A stretch of DNA of 64,000 nucleotides from CAYSEW01 sp964430245 (GTDB lineage: Bacteria > Bacteroidota > Bacteroidia > Flavobacteriales_D > Parvicellaceae). Position 1 is the stretch's first letter. Every line of letters begins with the position of its first letter. Location of the stretch: the NCBI GenBank assembly GCA_964430245.1, contig CAYSEW010000010.1, positions 36,413 to 100,412 on the forward strand. The letters are read 5' to 3'. This document shows, one piece after another, positions 16,111 to 26,300 of the stretch. The notes under the pieces were generated by a model. It saw only the letters and a program-made list of their open reading frames with translations. It did not search any database and was not told where the DNA came from. The position numbers were made by a program, and so were the translations under genes.

Positions 16111-18630
16111 ATGAAGAAAATCTTAATCACCCTCATAACATTTTCTCTATTCACAACTTTCCACACTCAGATTGTAGTTAATGAATATTCAGCTTCAAAT
16201 TTATTCACTTATTCCGATAATTATGGAAATTATGTGGACTGGTTTGAAATCTACAATCCATCTGGCAGCGCTGTCGATCTAACTGGTTGGTATTTATCTG
16301 ATAATGTTAACAATCCTATTAAATGTCAATTAACAGGTGGTTCAGTTCCTGCAGGAGGAAGAACAACTATCTTTTGTTCAGGAAGAGATGAGGTTTCTGG
16401 TGGTAACATTCATACTTCCTTCAAATTAACACAAACTAAACCTGAAGAAATTATTATCACTGATGCCGCTGGAAACATTGTTGACCAAGTCCAAATGATA
16501 CCTTGTAAACCAGGTCACTCTAGAGGAAGAGATGCTGATGGTAGTGCTACTTGGGCTTTATTTACTTCACCAACTCCAAATGCAGCTAATGCAAATCCAA
16601 AACCTGAATATGCTACTACGCCTATTTTTGATATTGTTCCAGGCTATCAAACAGGAAATATTAGTTTAAACATCAGTAGTCCTGATCCAAATGTTACCCT
16701 TTATTACACTAATAACGGAACCACACCTACTATTTCTTCAAATACTGTTTCTGGTCCAATCTCTATTAATACAAATACGGTAATAAGAGCTATTGCTATA
16801 AGCTCAGACCCTAATGTTCCTCATAGTTTTATTGAAACTAATACCTATTTTATTAATTCTACTCATACTGTTCCTATTGTATCTATATGTGGAGATGACA
16901 TTTACAGCTTTATTAATGACCAGCACCCCAATGCTTTTTATGATAACTTTTTAGGTGCCATTGAATACTTTTCCAGTGCAGGTATTTTAATAGATGAAGG
17001 AGTTGGAGATTACAACAAACATGGTAATGATAGTTGGTCATATGATCAAAGAGGTATAGATTTTATTATGCGAGACCAACAAGGATATAACTATGCCATT
17101 CAACACCAAATCTTTAGAGGTAAAAACAGAGATGATCACCAAAGGTTAATCATTAAAGCTGCTGCTAACGATAATGTCTCTTTTGAAAATGGAGGCGCTC
17201 ATATTAGAGACGCCTATGTACATTCCTTATCTCAAGTTGGTGGATTGAGATTAGACGAAAGATCATACGAACCATGTATTCTTTATGTCAATGGTGAATA
17301 TTGGGGCGTTTATGAGCTTAGAGAAAAAGTGGGTGATAGTGATTTTTTAGATGAATATTATGATCAGGATGAAAAATACAACAACAGTCCTGAATTCATA
17401 CAATTTTTAAAGACATGGGGTGGCACATGGGAACAATTTGGAGCTCCTTATGCCCAATCCGATTGGAATTCATTACGTAACTATATTCAAAGTAACAACA
17501 TGACAGTTCAAGCAAATTTTGACTATGTGGATAGTCTTTACAACTGGAAAAGTTTGGTTGATTATTTCTGTTTGAATAGCTATACCGTTTGCATGGATTG
17601 GCTAAACTGGAATACTGCTTGGTGGAGAGGACTTGAACCCTCTGGAGATAAGAAAAAATGGAGATATGTTCTTTGGGATATGGATGCTACTTTTGGGCAT
17701 TACATCAATTACACTGGAATTCCTAACCAATCTGCAAATGCAGACCCCTGTGATCCAGAGACTTTACCAGATCCCGGAGGACAAGGACATACTGAAATTC
17801 TTGTTAAATTAATGGACAACCCTACATTCTACCAATTCTATGTTTCTCGTTTTATCGATCTTGGAAACACCGTTTATAGCTGCGATTACATGATTAACCA
17901 TTTAGATAGCTTAATTGCCATAATTGAACCTGAAATGCCTGGACAGGTTGCTAAGTGGGGAAGCAGCATGAATACATGGAATAATAATGTTCAGAATTTA
18001 AGAACTTTTATTAATGACAGATGTTTAGCCATTCAACAAGGAATGGTAGATTGCTATAATTTAGATGGTCCTTATGAAATCACATATGATGTAAACCCTG
18101 CTGGTGCAGGAGATATAAAAGTAAATTCAATATGGCTTAATAACTATCCTTTTATTGGTGATTATTATGGCGGAATTGACATTCTTTTAAAAGCAAATGC
18201 CAATACAGGATATATTTTTGATTACTGGGAATCATCCATTAGCGACCCATTTACATCACCCTTGGACTCATCTGACAATTCTTTCCAAATTACAGGCCCA
18301 CAAAACCTCATTGCTCATTTTAGATTAGACGGAAATCCTCCTACTCCAACCTACGATGGAGTTAATATTCCTTCTGCATTTTCACCGAATGGAGATGGAA
18401 ACAATGACCTACTTGACATTTTTGCTGGAGTCGATGTATTGAATTTTAGCATGGATATATATAATAGATGGGGACAGCTTTTATTTAATTCTAAATCTAC
18501 CGATCAACTATGGGATGGATCTGTTAATGGAACACCTGTTAATTCTGGTGTTTATATTTACAAAATAAATGTAATCTATAACGATGGGAATTCTGAGGTT
18601 AAACATGGAAATATTACATTAATTCGTTGA
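16111..18630 (+). CDS. CotH-like/lamin-tail secreted protein with T9SS type B sorting domain
   Basis: The 839-residue protein has a signal peptide (MKKILITLITFSLFTTFHTQ). A lamin-tail domain follows (IVVNEYSASN, then VDWFEIYNPSGSAVDLTGWY), and then a chitobiase/FN3-like segment (VTLYYTNNGTTPTISSN). A CotH kinase-like domain comes next, with EYWGVYELREKVG and RYVLWDMDATFG, where DMD matches the catalytic motif of CotH kinases. A short repeat domain with HFRLDGNPP follows. The C-terminus is a type B sorting domain (SAFSPNGDGNNDLLDIF, then IYNRWGQLLF). It should be exported by T9SS and attached to the surface. The PorP/SprF gene 4 bases downstream is the likely partner. A 24-codon frame ends right before its ATG. 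Confidence 0.9.
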   Translation: MKKILITLITFSLFTTFHTQIVVNEYSASNLFTYSDNYGNYVDWFEIYNPSGSAVDLTGWYLSDNVNNPIKCQLTGGSVPAGGRTTIFCSGRDEVSGGNIHTSFKLTQTKPEEIIITDAAGNIVDQVQMIPCKPGHSRGRDADGSATWALFTSPTPNAANANPKPEYATTPIFDIVPGYQTGNISLNISSPDPNVTLYYTNNGTTPTISSNTVSGPISINTNTVIRAIAISSDPNVPHSFIETNTYFINSTHTVPIVSICGDDIYSFINDQHPNAFYDNFLGAIEYFSSAGILIDEGVGDYNKHGNDSWSYDQRGIDFIMRDQQGYNYAIQHQIFRGKNRDDHQRLIIKAAANDNVSFENGGAHIRDAYVHSLSQVGGLRLDERSYEPCILYVNGEYWGVYELREKVGDSDFLDEYYDQDEKYNNSPEFIQFLKTWGGTWEQFGAPYAQSDWNSLRNYIQSNNMTVQANFDYVDSLYNWKSLVDYFCLNSYTVCMDWLNWNTAWWRGLEPSGDKKKWRYVLWDMDATFGHYINYTGIPNQSANADPCDPETLPDPGGQGHTEILVKLMDNPTFYQFYVSRFIDLGNTVYSCDYMINHLDSLIAIIEPEMPGQVAKWGSSMNTWNNNVQNLRTFINDRCLAIQQGMVDCYNLDGPYEITYDVNPAGAGDIKVNSIWLNNYPFIGDYYGGIDILLKANANTGYIFDYWESSISDPFTSPLDSSDNSFQITGPQNLIAHFRLDGNPPTPTYDGVNIPSAFSPNGDGNNDLLDIFAGVDVLNFSMDIYNRWGQLLFNSKSTDQLWDGSVNGTPVNSGVYIYKINVIYNDGNSEVKHGNITLIR

Positions 18631-18634
18631 TGAA

Positions 18635-19687
18635 ATGAAATTTATAATTCCCATTATATTTTTTCTATTTCCTATCTATATAAATGGGCAGGATATACAT
18701 TTTACACAAACACCCATGGTCCCTCAATTGATCAACCCTGCTACTGTCGGTGTTTTTGAAGGATGGGAGCGAATTACATTATCAAATCGCAAACAATGGT
18801 ATGGCATCCAGAATTCTTATTTCACTTCTCAATTTTCTTTTGATCTTAATTTATTAAAAAACGACAATGGCCCTAATAAAAGCTACCTAGGTTTGGGATT
18901 GTCTTTTTACAATGACATTGCAGGAGATGGGAAATTCGGCATCAATCAATTAAATATTTCAGTAGCTGGAATTATCCCTGTTGCTGAAAATCAAACTGTT
19001 TCTGCTGCTATTCAAATTGGAGGAGCCCAACGAAGTGGTAATATCAATTCTTTAATGTGGGGGAATCAATTCAATGGTACAGAGTTTGATATGCAAGCTC
19101 CATCTAATGAGTCCAATAGTATTTCATCCTATTTCCATGAAGATTTCGGGGCAGGTATTTTCTACAATTATAGAGGAACTAAAAGCACACTTATTAGAAA
19201 TGAAATATCTAGTCTATATGCTGGAGCTGCGTTTTTTCACATTACAACTCCAAAATTAAAATACAATAACGGAACTTCTGACCAGCTTAATTCTAAAATA
19301 GTATTACATGGAGGTGCAGAAATTGACATACCTGGTTCTGAATGGTCTGCTGCTGGATCTTTTGTTTTTATGGATCAGGGACCTCATCAACAAACCATGC
19401 TGAATTTGATGATGAAAGCAAGAATGAAAAACGGTACTAAATATACAGGTGTATACAATGAATCCTATTTTGGTTTTGGACTTGTACACAGGTTTAAAGA
19501 TGCTTTAGCCCCTCAAGTATTATTTGAATTTGGGAGCTACAAAATCGGAATTCTGTATGAGCTTACCGTTTCTAATTTAAGTGCAGCTTCTAAAGGAGGA
19601 TTTGAGATCTCCTTTCAATGGGCAAATATGAGAAATGCATTATTTACTTCTAGAAGAACTAAAGGTCATAAAAGACAAAAACTTTAA
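18635..19687 (+). CDS. PorP/SprF family type IX secretion membrane protein
   Basis: A signal peptide (MKFIIPIIFFLFPIYINGQ) is followed by DIHFTQTPMVPQLINPATVG, the characteristic N-terminus of PorP/SprF proteins, and a beta-strand-rich body consistent with an outer-membrane barrel. SprF-like proteins are needed for secretion or anchoring of the type B substrate encoded next to them. Here that is the CotH/lamin-tail protein 4 bases upstream. The length is 350 residues. Its TAA stop shares the TTAA at 19684-19687 with the opposing aminotransferase gene. Confidence 0.9.
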   Translation: MKFIIPIIFFLFPIYINGQDIHFTQTPMVPQLINPATVGVFEGWERITLSNRKQWYGIQNSYFTSQFSFDLNLLKNDNGPNKSYLGLGLSFYNDIAGDGKFGINQLNISVAGIIPVAENQTVSAAIQIGGAQRSGNINSLMWGNQFNGTEFDMQAPSNESNSISSYFHEDFGAGIFYNYRGTKSTLIRNEISSLYAGAAFFHITTPKLKYNNGTSDQLNSKIVLHGGAEIDIPGSEWSAAGSFVFMDQGPHQQTMLNLMMKARMKNGTKYTGVYNESYFGFGLVHRFKDALAPQVLFEFGSYKIGILYELTVSNLSAASKGGFEISFQWANMRNALFTSRRTKGHKRQKL

Positions 19688-20883
19688 TGAATTAAATCAG
19701 AAGATTTATTTAATTCTTCCAATACATTGAATAAACAATCAATATCTTTCTGAGAATTGTAACACTGAACAGACATTCGAATGAATAATTGATCATCGGA
19801 TTTCATTAATGGGATTTCAATTTTATATTTATTGAATAAAACCTCTTTTAATTTAATTTCATTATTTGATTTGATAGGCGCACTACACATTTGACCTAAA
19901 AAATCACTATTTAAAGGACAAATAGGTAAAGAACCCAATACACCACACAGACTTTCATAATTATCCAAAACTAACTTCTTACAATTTAAAGAAACCTCTA
20001 ACCAATTATTTTCTTCTAAAAAGTCAATAGCTCTTGGAATAGTTAAAAATGCAGCTATGTCCCTTGTACCTTGATATTGATGATAATCTATAAATTTTGA
20101 ATCAGAAGGATCATCACTTTCATAACCCCAACTAATGACCAAAGGGTCAAAGAGATCTTGAATTTTTTTATTGACATATAAAAAAGATGCCCCTTTAGGT
20201 GAAAGCATCCATTTATGACATGCTCCAGTATATATATCTACATTAAGATCTTTAATTTTTAATGGTATATGCCCTGGCACATGAGCACCATCTACAATAG
20301 TCATTAGCCCTAACTCTTTAGCCCTATCACAAATTTCCTTTACAGGAAGTATCAAAGCTGTTGTACTTGTAATATGACTTATAAAAAGTGCTTTAGTTTT
20401 ATTTGTATAACCATTGAAAATCTCATTAACTATTTGCTCTTTATTACAAATAGGCAATTGAATTTTCTGCCTTATGTATTTAGCACCTTTCTGTTTACAA
20501 TAATATTTCCATGTACGATCCATTGCCCCATATTCAAGATCTGTTGAAAGAATCTCATCCCCTGCTTTAAGATCAATACTTTTTGCAATGATATTAATAG
20601 CATAAGAAGGATTTGTAGTGTATACAAGATCTTCAGCAAAACAGCCAATATATTTAGCTAATCTTTCCCTGGCTTCCTTTAGTAATATAGGTGCTCTCTC
20701 TAACATAAAATGAACTGGACTTTTTTCCAATTCTAATTGCCATTTTTGATACTCATTAAAAACAGGTTCAGGGCAAGCTCCGAATGAACCATGATTAAGG
20801 TAAGTTAACTCTGGATTTAAGAGAAATAATGATTTTAAAGCTTTCATTTTATTGGCATCAAATAGTTGGATAAATTTATTCAT
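19684..20883 (-). CDS. Class V aminotransferase (isopenicillin-N-epimerase-like)
   Basis: The 399-residue PLP enzyme matches class V aminotransferases of the CefD-like group. LTYLNHGSFGACP lies near the N-terminus, the substrate-binding region is TSTTALILPVKEICDRA, the PLP-contacting Asp and His are in IVDGAHVPGHIPL, and the Schiff-base lysine is in TGACHKWMLSPKGASF. QYQGTRDIAAFLTIP is typical of the subgroup. True isopenicillin epimerase activity is unlikely here because no beta-lactam genes are nearby. Related proteins act as cysteine desulfurase-like or other amino-acid lyases. The start at 20883 is used, although Met13 (20847) is also possible. Confidence 0.88.
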   Translation of the reverse strand: MNKFIQLFDANKMKALKSLFLLNPELTYLNHGSFGACPEPVFNEYQKWQLELEKSPVHFMLERAPILLKEARERLAKYIGCFAEDLVYTTNPSYAINIIAKSIDLKAGDEILSTDLEYGAMDRTWKYYCKQKGAKYIRQKIQLPICNKEQIVNEIFNGYTNKTKALFISHITSTTALILPVKEICDRAKELGLMTIVDGAHVPGHIPLKIKDLNVDIYTGACHKWMLSPKGASFLYVNKKIQDLFDPLVISWGYESDDPSDSKFIDYHQYQGTRDIAAFLTIPRAIDFLEENNWLEVSLNCKKLVLDNYESLCGVLGSLPICPLNSDFLGQMCSAPIKSNNEIKLKEVLFNKYKIEIPLMKSDDQLFIRMSVQCYNSQKDIDCLFNVLEELNKSSDLIH

Positions 20884-20970
20884 TTAATGAAAATGATAAT
20901 ATGTCATTTTTACTTTTTATAGCATTTCCCCTAAAATTAGTATCTTAAGGGCTTCAAATAAGCATTTCAT

Positions 20971-22761
20971 ATGAGAAACATTTATAAGATCTTATTTCTT
21001 TTTATTCTAGGATTAATCCATTTTAATACCTATTCACAAATTTGCAATATTGATTACACATATACTCAGCCAGGAATCTACCCTGATTCAATGCCTACAG
21101 GATATGTTGGTCAACTTTACAACGAAGACATAACTTTTGTAATGCCCTTGGATACAATGGGTGCAACTATAACCAATTTTAATATAGTCAATCTGGCCTT
21201 GCCTGTTGGCCTTAATTGGGATTGCAATAATTCATCCAATGGATGTAATTACAATCCCCAAAATGACCAATATGGCTGTGTAAATATATTTGGAACTCCT
21301 TTGCTTGCTGGAAATTATGATATTGAAGTGAGTATTTTGGTAGATGTAGTTGCTTCAGGTCAAACACTCACTAACATACCTGTTTCCTTTTTCGTATTTA
21401 TGGAAATCACAACAGGGTCACCAGGTGGCGGAAACACAGGCTTTACAATGAGTAATACTAGTGGATGTAGTCCTGTCACAATAGATTTTAACAATAACAA
21501 TCTCGGTCAGCTAGCCTATTATTGGGATTTTGGAAATGGTAATACTAGCACACTTGAAAACCCTCCAAGTCAGCAATACAATAGTCCTGGTCAATACATT
21601 GTAAATTATGAGGCTTATAACAATTTAGACACTATTGATCTTTACACATTAACTAGTGTATCCATATTAAGTGTAACAGAAAGTTGGACAGGGGCACCAT
21701 GGGGATGGGAGCTATTGAATGGCAATGAACCAGATCCTTATTTTATACTTTATGAAAATGGTAGCCTGATCTATCAGTCAAATTATGAGTACAACAATGA
21801 CGGCCCCATAACATGGACAATGAACATTACCCTAGACCCTAATAACAGCTATGAAATAGCAGTAGTTGATGCTGACGAATCTGCCGCTGCCACTAGCACT
21901 TCTGAATTTACATACGGTGCTGATGATTTTATTGGCTCACATGTGATTAATTTTGGTGGGTGTGGAAACTGTAACGCAGGTAGCTATGCTGATGTCGGGT
22001 ATAATATTGATTACCAACAAATTTACCCTGTTCCATCTATTCAAAGTATTGACACTATTAACATCTATGATTACCCTGGACAACCGAACATTAATTTTGA
22101 TCCTGTCAACTTTGTTCTATCTACAGATTCTTCACAATATGGCTTACAATGGTATGCAAATGATACAATAATGGCTGGGCATACCAATCCAACAGATACT
22201 ATTATTGAGACAGGCTATTACCATGTTGTTGCCTTTAATAATTTTGGGTGTGCTACTTCATCTGATACTATCTTTGCTGTTTACTGTGATACAAACATAA
22301 TTGCATCTATAAATATGGATGTAAATCTTGATCTTTTCACAACTGCACCTACTGGCTGGACATTTCAATGGTATGATAATGGAAATTTGATCAATGGAGC
22401 AACAAACGACACCTACACTCCTAATCAATCTGGAAATTATACTGTAGTTATTACTGACCCTAATGGATGTGCCTTCTCCTCAACTACTTATGCTTACTCT
22501 GTCGGAATAGAGTCTAAAACAAATAACTTATGGTCTGTATATCCTAATCCTGCTAATCATACTATTAATATTATTCTTAGCAATACTTTAAGTACAGATC
22601 ATATTGAAATCTATGATATTTCTGGTAGATTAATTGATAATTATTCTCTTAATGGAAATAATACTCAAGAATTAAATATCAGCAATTATTATGCTGGCAC
22701 TTATTTAATTTTATTGAAAAGCAATAAAGGAATTCTTACTAAGAAATTCATTAAAAAATGA
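20971..22761 (+). CDS. Secreted PKD-domain protein with T9SS type A sorting domain
   Basis: A signal peptide (MRNIYKILFLFILGLIHFNT, then YSQ) leads into a putative adhesive N-terminal domain (ICNIDYTYTQPGIYPDSMP). A PKD domain follows near residue 165 (GCSPVTIDFNNN, then YYWDFGNGNTSTLENP), and later segments contain two copies of an Ig-like WYDNG/ATNDTYTP pattern. The C-terminus is a type A T9SS sorting domain (YPNPANHTINI, then IEIYDISGRLI and KFIKK). It should be exported to the cell surface or medium. No catalytic motif was seen. The neighbouring convergent gene encodes an unknown secreted protein. Confidence 0.85.
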   Translation: MRNIYKILFLFILGLIHFNTYSQICNIDYTYTQPGIYPDSMPTGYVGQLYNEDITFVMPLDTMGATITNFNIVNLALPVGLNWDCNNSSNGCNYNPQNDQYGCVNIFGTPLLAGNYDIEVSILVDVVASGQTLTNIPVSFFVFMEITTGSPGGGNTGFTMSNTSGCSPVTIDFNNNNLGQLAYYWDFGNGNTSTLENPPSQQYNSPGQYIVNYEAYNNLDTIDLYTLTSVSILSVTESWTGAPWGWELLNGNEPDPYFILYENGSLIYQSNYEYNNDGPITWTMNITLDPNNSYEIAVVDADESAAATSTSEFTYGADDFIGSHVINFGGCGNCNAGSYADVGYNIDYQQIYPVPSIQSIDTINIYDYPGQPNINFDPVNFVLSTDSSQYGLQWYANDTIMAGHTNPTDTIIETGYYHVVAFNNFGCATSSDTIFAVYCDTNIIASINMDVNLDLFTTAPTGWTFQWYDNGNLINGATNDTYTPNQSGNYTVVITDPNGCAFSSTTYAYSVGIESKTNNLWSVYPNPANHTINIILSNTLSTDHIEIYDISGRLIDNYSLNGNNTQELNISNYYAGTYLILLKSNKGILTKKFIKK

Positions 22762-22762
22762 T

Positions 22763-23236
22763 TTATTTAATAGGACTTAATCCGATATATTGATCATTAA
22801 TCAAACTAACTTCATAAAGTTCTCTTCTAGGTTTGAATATTAGCTTATTATTTTCTGATGGTGGCTCCATATTCATATAATGCATTTCATTGTCAGTGTA
22901 ATTAAACACAATAGTATTTTGATTCATAAACTCCCAAAACCCACTTAAACTTGACCATATTTGAGGACCTGTTCCACATAAGGGGTAATTACCTGCTGAC
23001 AATTCACCATTGTTTTTTATTTGTATACTATATCCAGGCATTCTAAAATTTCTAGCATTAGTAAATACCATTTTATAAGAGGATAAAAGCTCTTTATTTT
23101 CATTTATATGATATTTATCTACTAAGATCCAATTATGGTTATTTAGTGTTAATTCAATCTCAGAATTACCCTGAGCATGAATATTTGACATTAAAAAAGG
23201 GAATAATAATAGAAAAAAGAATAATTTGATTTTCAT
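22763..23236 (-). CDS. Hypothetical secreted protein (lipocalin-like/META-like size)
   Basis: The 157-residue protein has a clean signal peptide (MKIKLFFFLLLFPFLMSNIH, then AQ). The mature part contains alternating strands: NHNWILVDKYHI, the segment SYKMVFTNARNFRMPG, and GFWEFMNQNTIVFNYTDN. This general pattern recalls lipocalin-like or META-type small beta-barrels (Trp in a first strand, a later GFWEF motif). That comparison is only by look; no family signature is present. The gene starts about 100 bases from the divergent propeller-SpoIIE gene at 23338. Confidence 0.65.
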   Translation of the reverse strand: MKIKLFFFLLLFPFLMSNIHAQGNSEIELTLNNHNWILVDKYHINENKELLSSYKMVFTNARNFRMPGYSIQIKNNGELSAGNYPLCGTGPQIWSSLSGFWEFMNQNTIVFNYTDNEMHYMNMEPPSENNKLIFKPRRELYEVSLINDQYIGLSPIK

Positions 23237-23303
23237 GATTTTAGCAACTATATTTAATTACTATTACAACCAGAAAAACAATAAGTTCATTAGCTAAAAA
23301 ATA

Positions 23304-23311
23304 TACCTTTG
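23304..23311 (+). promoter_or_regulatory. Possible -7 promoter element (TACCTTTG)
   Basis: TACCTTTG fits TAnnTTTG and lies about 27 bases before the ATG of the propeller-SpoIIE gene. No TTG is found at the proper -33 spacing, so the match is partial. Confidence 0.3.
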
Positions 23312-23337
23312 TTAAATCCATCATTTTAAGAGCTTAA

Positions 23338-26300
23338 ATGAAAAAGATATTAATCCTATTTATTTCCTTATCCTTATTTTTTAATGGGTTATCTCAACAT
23401 TTCAATTTCAGAAATTTTAACCTTAAAGATGGCCTTCCACAAAATTCAGTATACAACATATTTCAGGATGATAAAGGATATATCTGGCTAGGAACACAAG
23501 GCGGTGTTGCCATTTTTGATGGTATAGAATTTACAGACTATAATCAAAAAGATGGAATCGCAGGAAACCATGTTACAAAAATATGTCAGGATAAAAACAA
23601 AAATATATGGTTAGGACATAGATATGAAGGGTTTACATGTATTAACAATGAAAAAACAATAAAAACTTTCCCTATTGAAGGAAAGTACAATTTAATAGCT
23701 ACTACACCTTGGAATGATGGAATTCTCTCAATTATAAGATCTGAGGACTCCGTCTTAAATGTTCTATATTCATTGCAACATCTTATCTATAAGAATGATA
23801 TAATTCAATCTAAAAATATTGAACTTGAAACAGCTTTTCAAAAAAACCAAATAAAATCTAAAGACGAAGAATTATTTCTTGCAACTAACAATGGATTACA
23901 AGTATTAAACAATGATCTCACCTTAAAAAGTGAATTATTTAAAGGAGAAAATATAACTGATTTTGATTGGAATGGAAATGGAGATCTCTATGTTTTAACT
24001 TCCAATAGAATAAAAATTTTAAGTGCTGACAAAATTGAAAAAGAAATATTATTAAATGATTCATATGAACAACTAATTGCATGTGAATCAGGGCAGATTT
24101 GGTTAAGTAATGACAAAGGCACCTTATCTATAATTGGAGATAAAAAACAAACCATCAATTCGAAGAATGGTCTTCCTAATAGTAAAATATACTGTATTCT
24201 TGAGGATAATGAAGGTAATATTTGGTTTGGATTTCATGGAAATGGATTATCTCAATTAGTGCCTGCTAATTTTGAAACATTCGATGAATCACAAGGAATC
24301 AAAAATGACCAGATATCATCTATTTGTATGGATGATTTATCTAGGTTATGGATTGCTGGCAAACAAACTATTGATGTATTAGAATTCCATCAGAACTCTA
24401 ATTTTTCTTTAAAAAATGTAATTCATCTTTCTGACCTTATTGAGATTGAATTTGAAGATGTTAATTATATTTTTCAAGACAGCAGGTCACTAATGTGGTT
24501 GGGTACCGAAAATGGAGTTTTTATAATGGATAGTGAATTCAATATTATTAAACATCTTACAGTAAATAATGGGTTGTCGAATAATTTCATTATTAGTATC
24601 GCTGAAGATAAAGAGCATAATATTTGGCTTGCAAGCTTGTATCATGGTATCACGAAAATCGCTTTAGATAATAATGAATATTCATTAGAAGTATATGATA
24701 AGAATAATGGCTTATGTAGTAATTCTTTCTGGACTGTTTTTGTTGATTCTAAAGGGATAGTCTACTTTGGAAGCAATGACGCGGGTATCACCTACTGGAA
24801 TGGTCATGAATTTAATCATATTAATGAAAATCAAGGTCTATTAAACCTTAGAGCTGGATCTATTACAGAAGACACACAAAACAATTTATGGATTGGATCA
24901 ATAGGTGGAGGTATTTTTAAATATAACGGTGATAATTGCATACAATTTTCAAGTAAAAATGGATTAAGTTCAGATAATCCATATTTAGTAATAGCAGATA
25001 ATCTAGGAAATATATGGGCTGGAACAAATACTGGTTTGGATATGATGCCAATTACTTCTATTCCTGACAATAAAAATGTAAACCTATTTAAGCATTATGG
25101 CTTAAATCAAGGTTTTTTAGGTATAGAATGTAATCAAAATGCAAAATTTAAAGACCAAAAAGGAAATTTATGGTTTGGAACAGTAAAAGGAGTGATTGAA
25201 TGTAATTCAAATAACATAAGTGAAGACACAACTCCTCCCAAACTACACATTACCGAAAAGAAATTATTCCTTCGTGAATCAATAGCTGCATTAAAAAATG
25301 AATTTAAATACAACGAAAATTACATCACTTTTGATTTCATTGGACTACACTACACCAATCCTCATCAAGTAAAATACCAATATATGCTTGATAATTTTGA
25401 TGAAAGCTGGTCACCATGGAGCAAAAACACAACTGCAACTTATTCCTATCTTCCACCTGGGAAATACATGTTTAAAGTAAAAGCAGCTAATGGAGATCTA
25501 TATGAATCTGAAATAAAAACCTATGAATTTGAAATCACCCCCCCTTACTGGAATACAATATGGTTCTACTCACTTTGTTTTTTCTCCATTCTTATCATTT
25601 TTATTGTCATTATGCGTATTAGAACTCTTAAAATTCAAAAGGACAAATGGGTCTTAGAAAATAAGGTAGCCATAAGAACAAAAGAACTTAATTCTGAAAA
25701 GGAAATTGTAGAAAACCAAAAAGAAGTCATTGAATTAAAAAATAAAAACATTACAGATAGTATTCTTTATGCTAAAACAATTCAGGAGTCTGTCCTCCCA
25801 AATCATTCAATTCTTAACAACTACTTTGCTGATCATTTTATTTATTATGAACCTAGGGATATTGTAAGTGGTGATTTTTATTGGTTTAAGCAAAATAAAG
25901 ATTACATGATCATTGCTACTGCCGATTGTACAGGTCACGGAATCCCTGGCGCCTTTTTATCTATGCTGGGTAGTGAGTTATTAAATCAGATAGTGCTAGA
26001 CCCCAAAACAAAATCACCTGCAAAAGCCATCGAGTTATTAGATATAGGTATCTATAATGCAATGCATAAAGATGAAAATTCAATTAGACATGATGGTATT
26101 GACATCTCTATTTGTGTTTTCAATAAAAAAAATAATTCATTCCAGTATTCAGGAGCTGGAAGACCTATTATTGTTCTATCAAATGGTAAAATTGAGATCT
26201 ACAATCCTATTTTATGTTCTGTAGGCGAAATGAACAAACGTGGAGAAAAGCCTATTGAAATCGATATACCTATTAAAAAAGGAGATAGGGTTTATATGTT

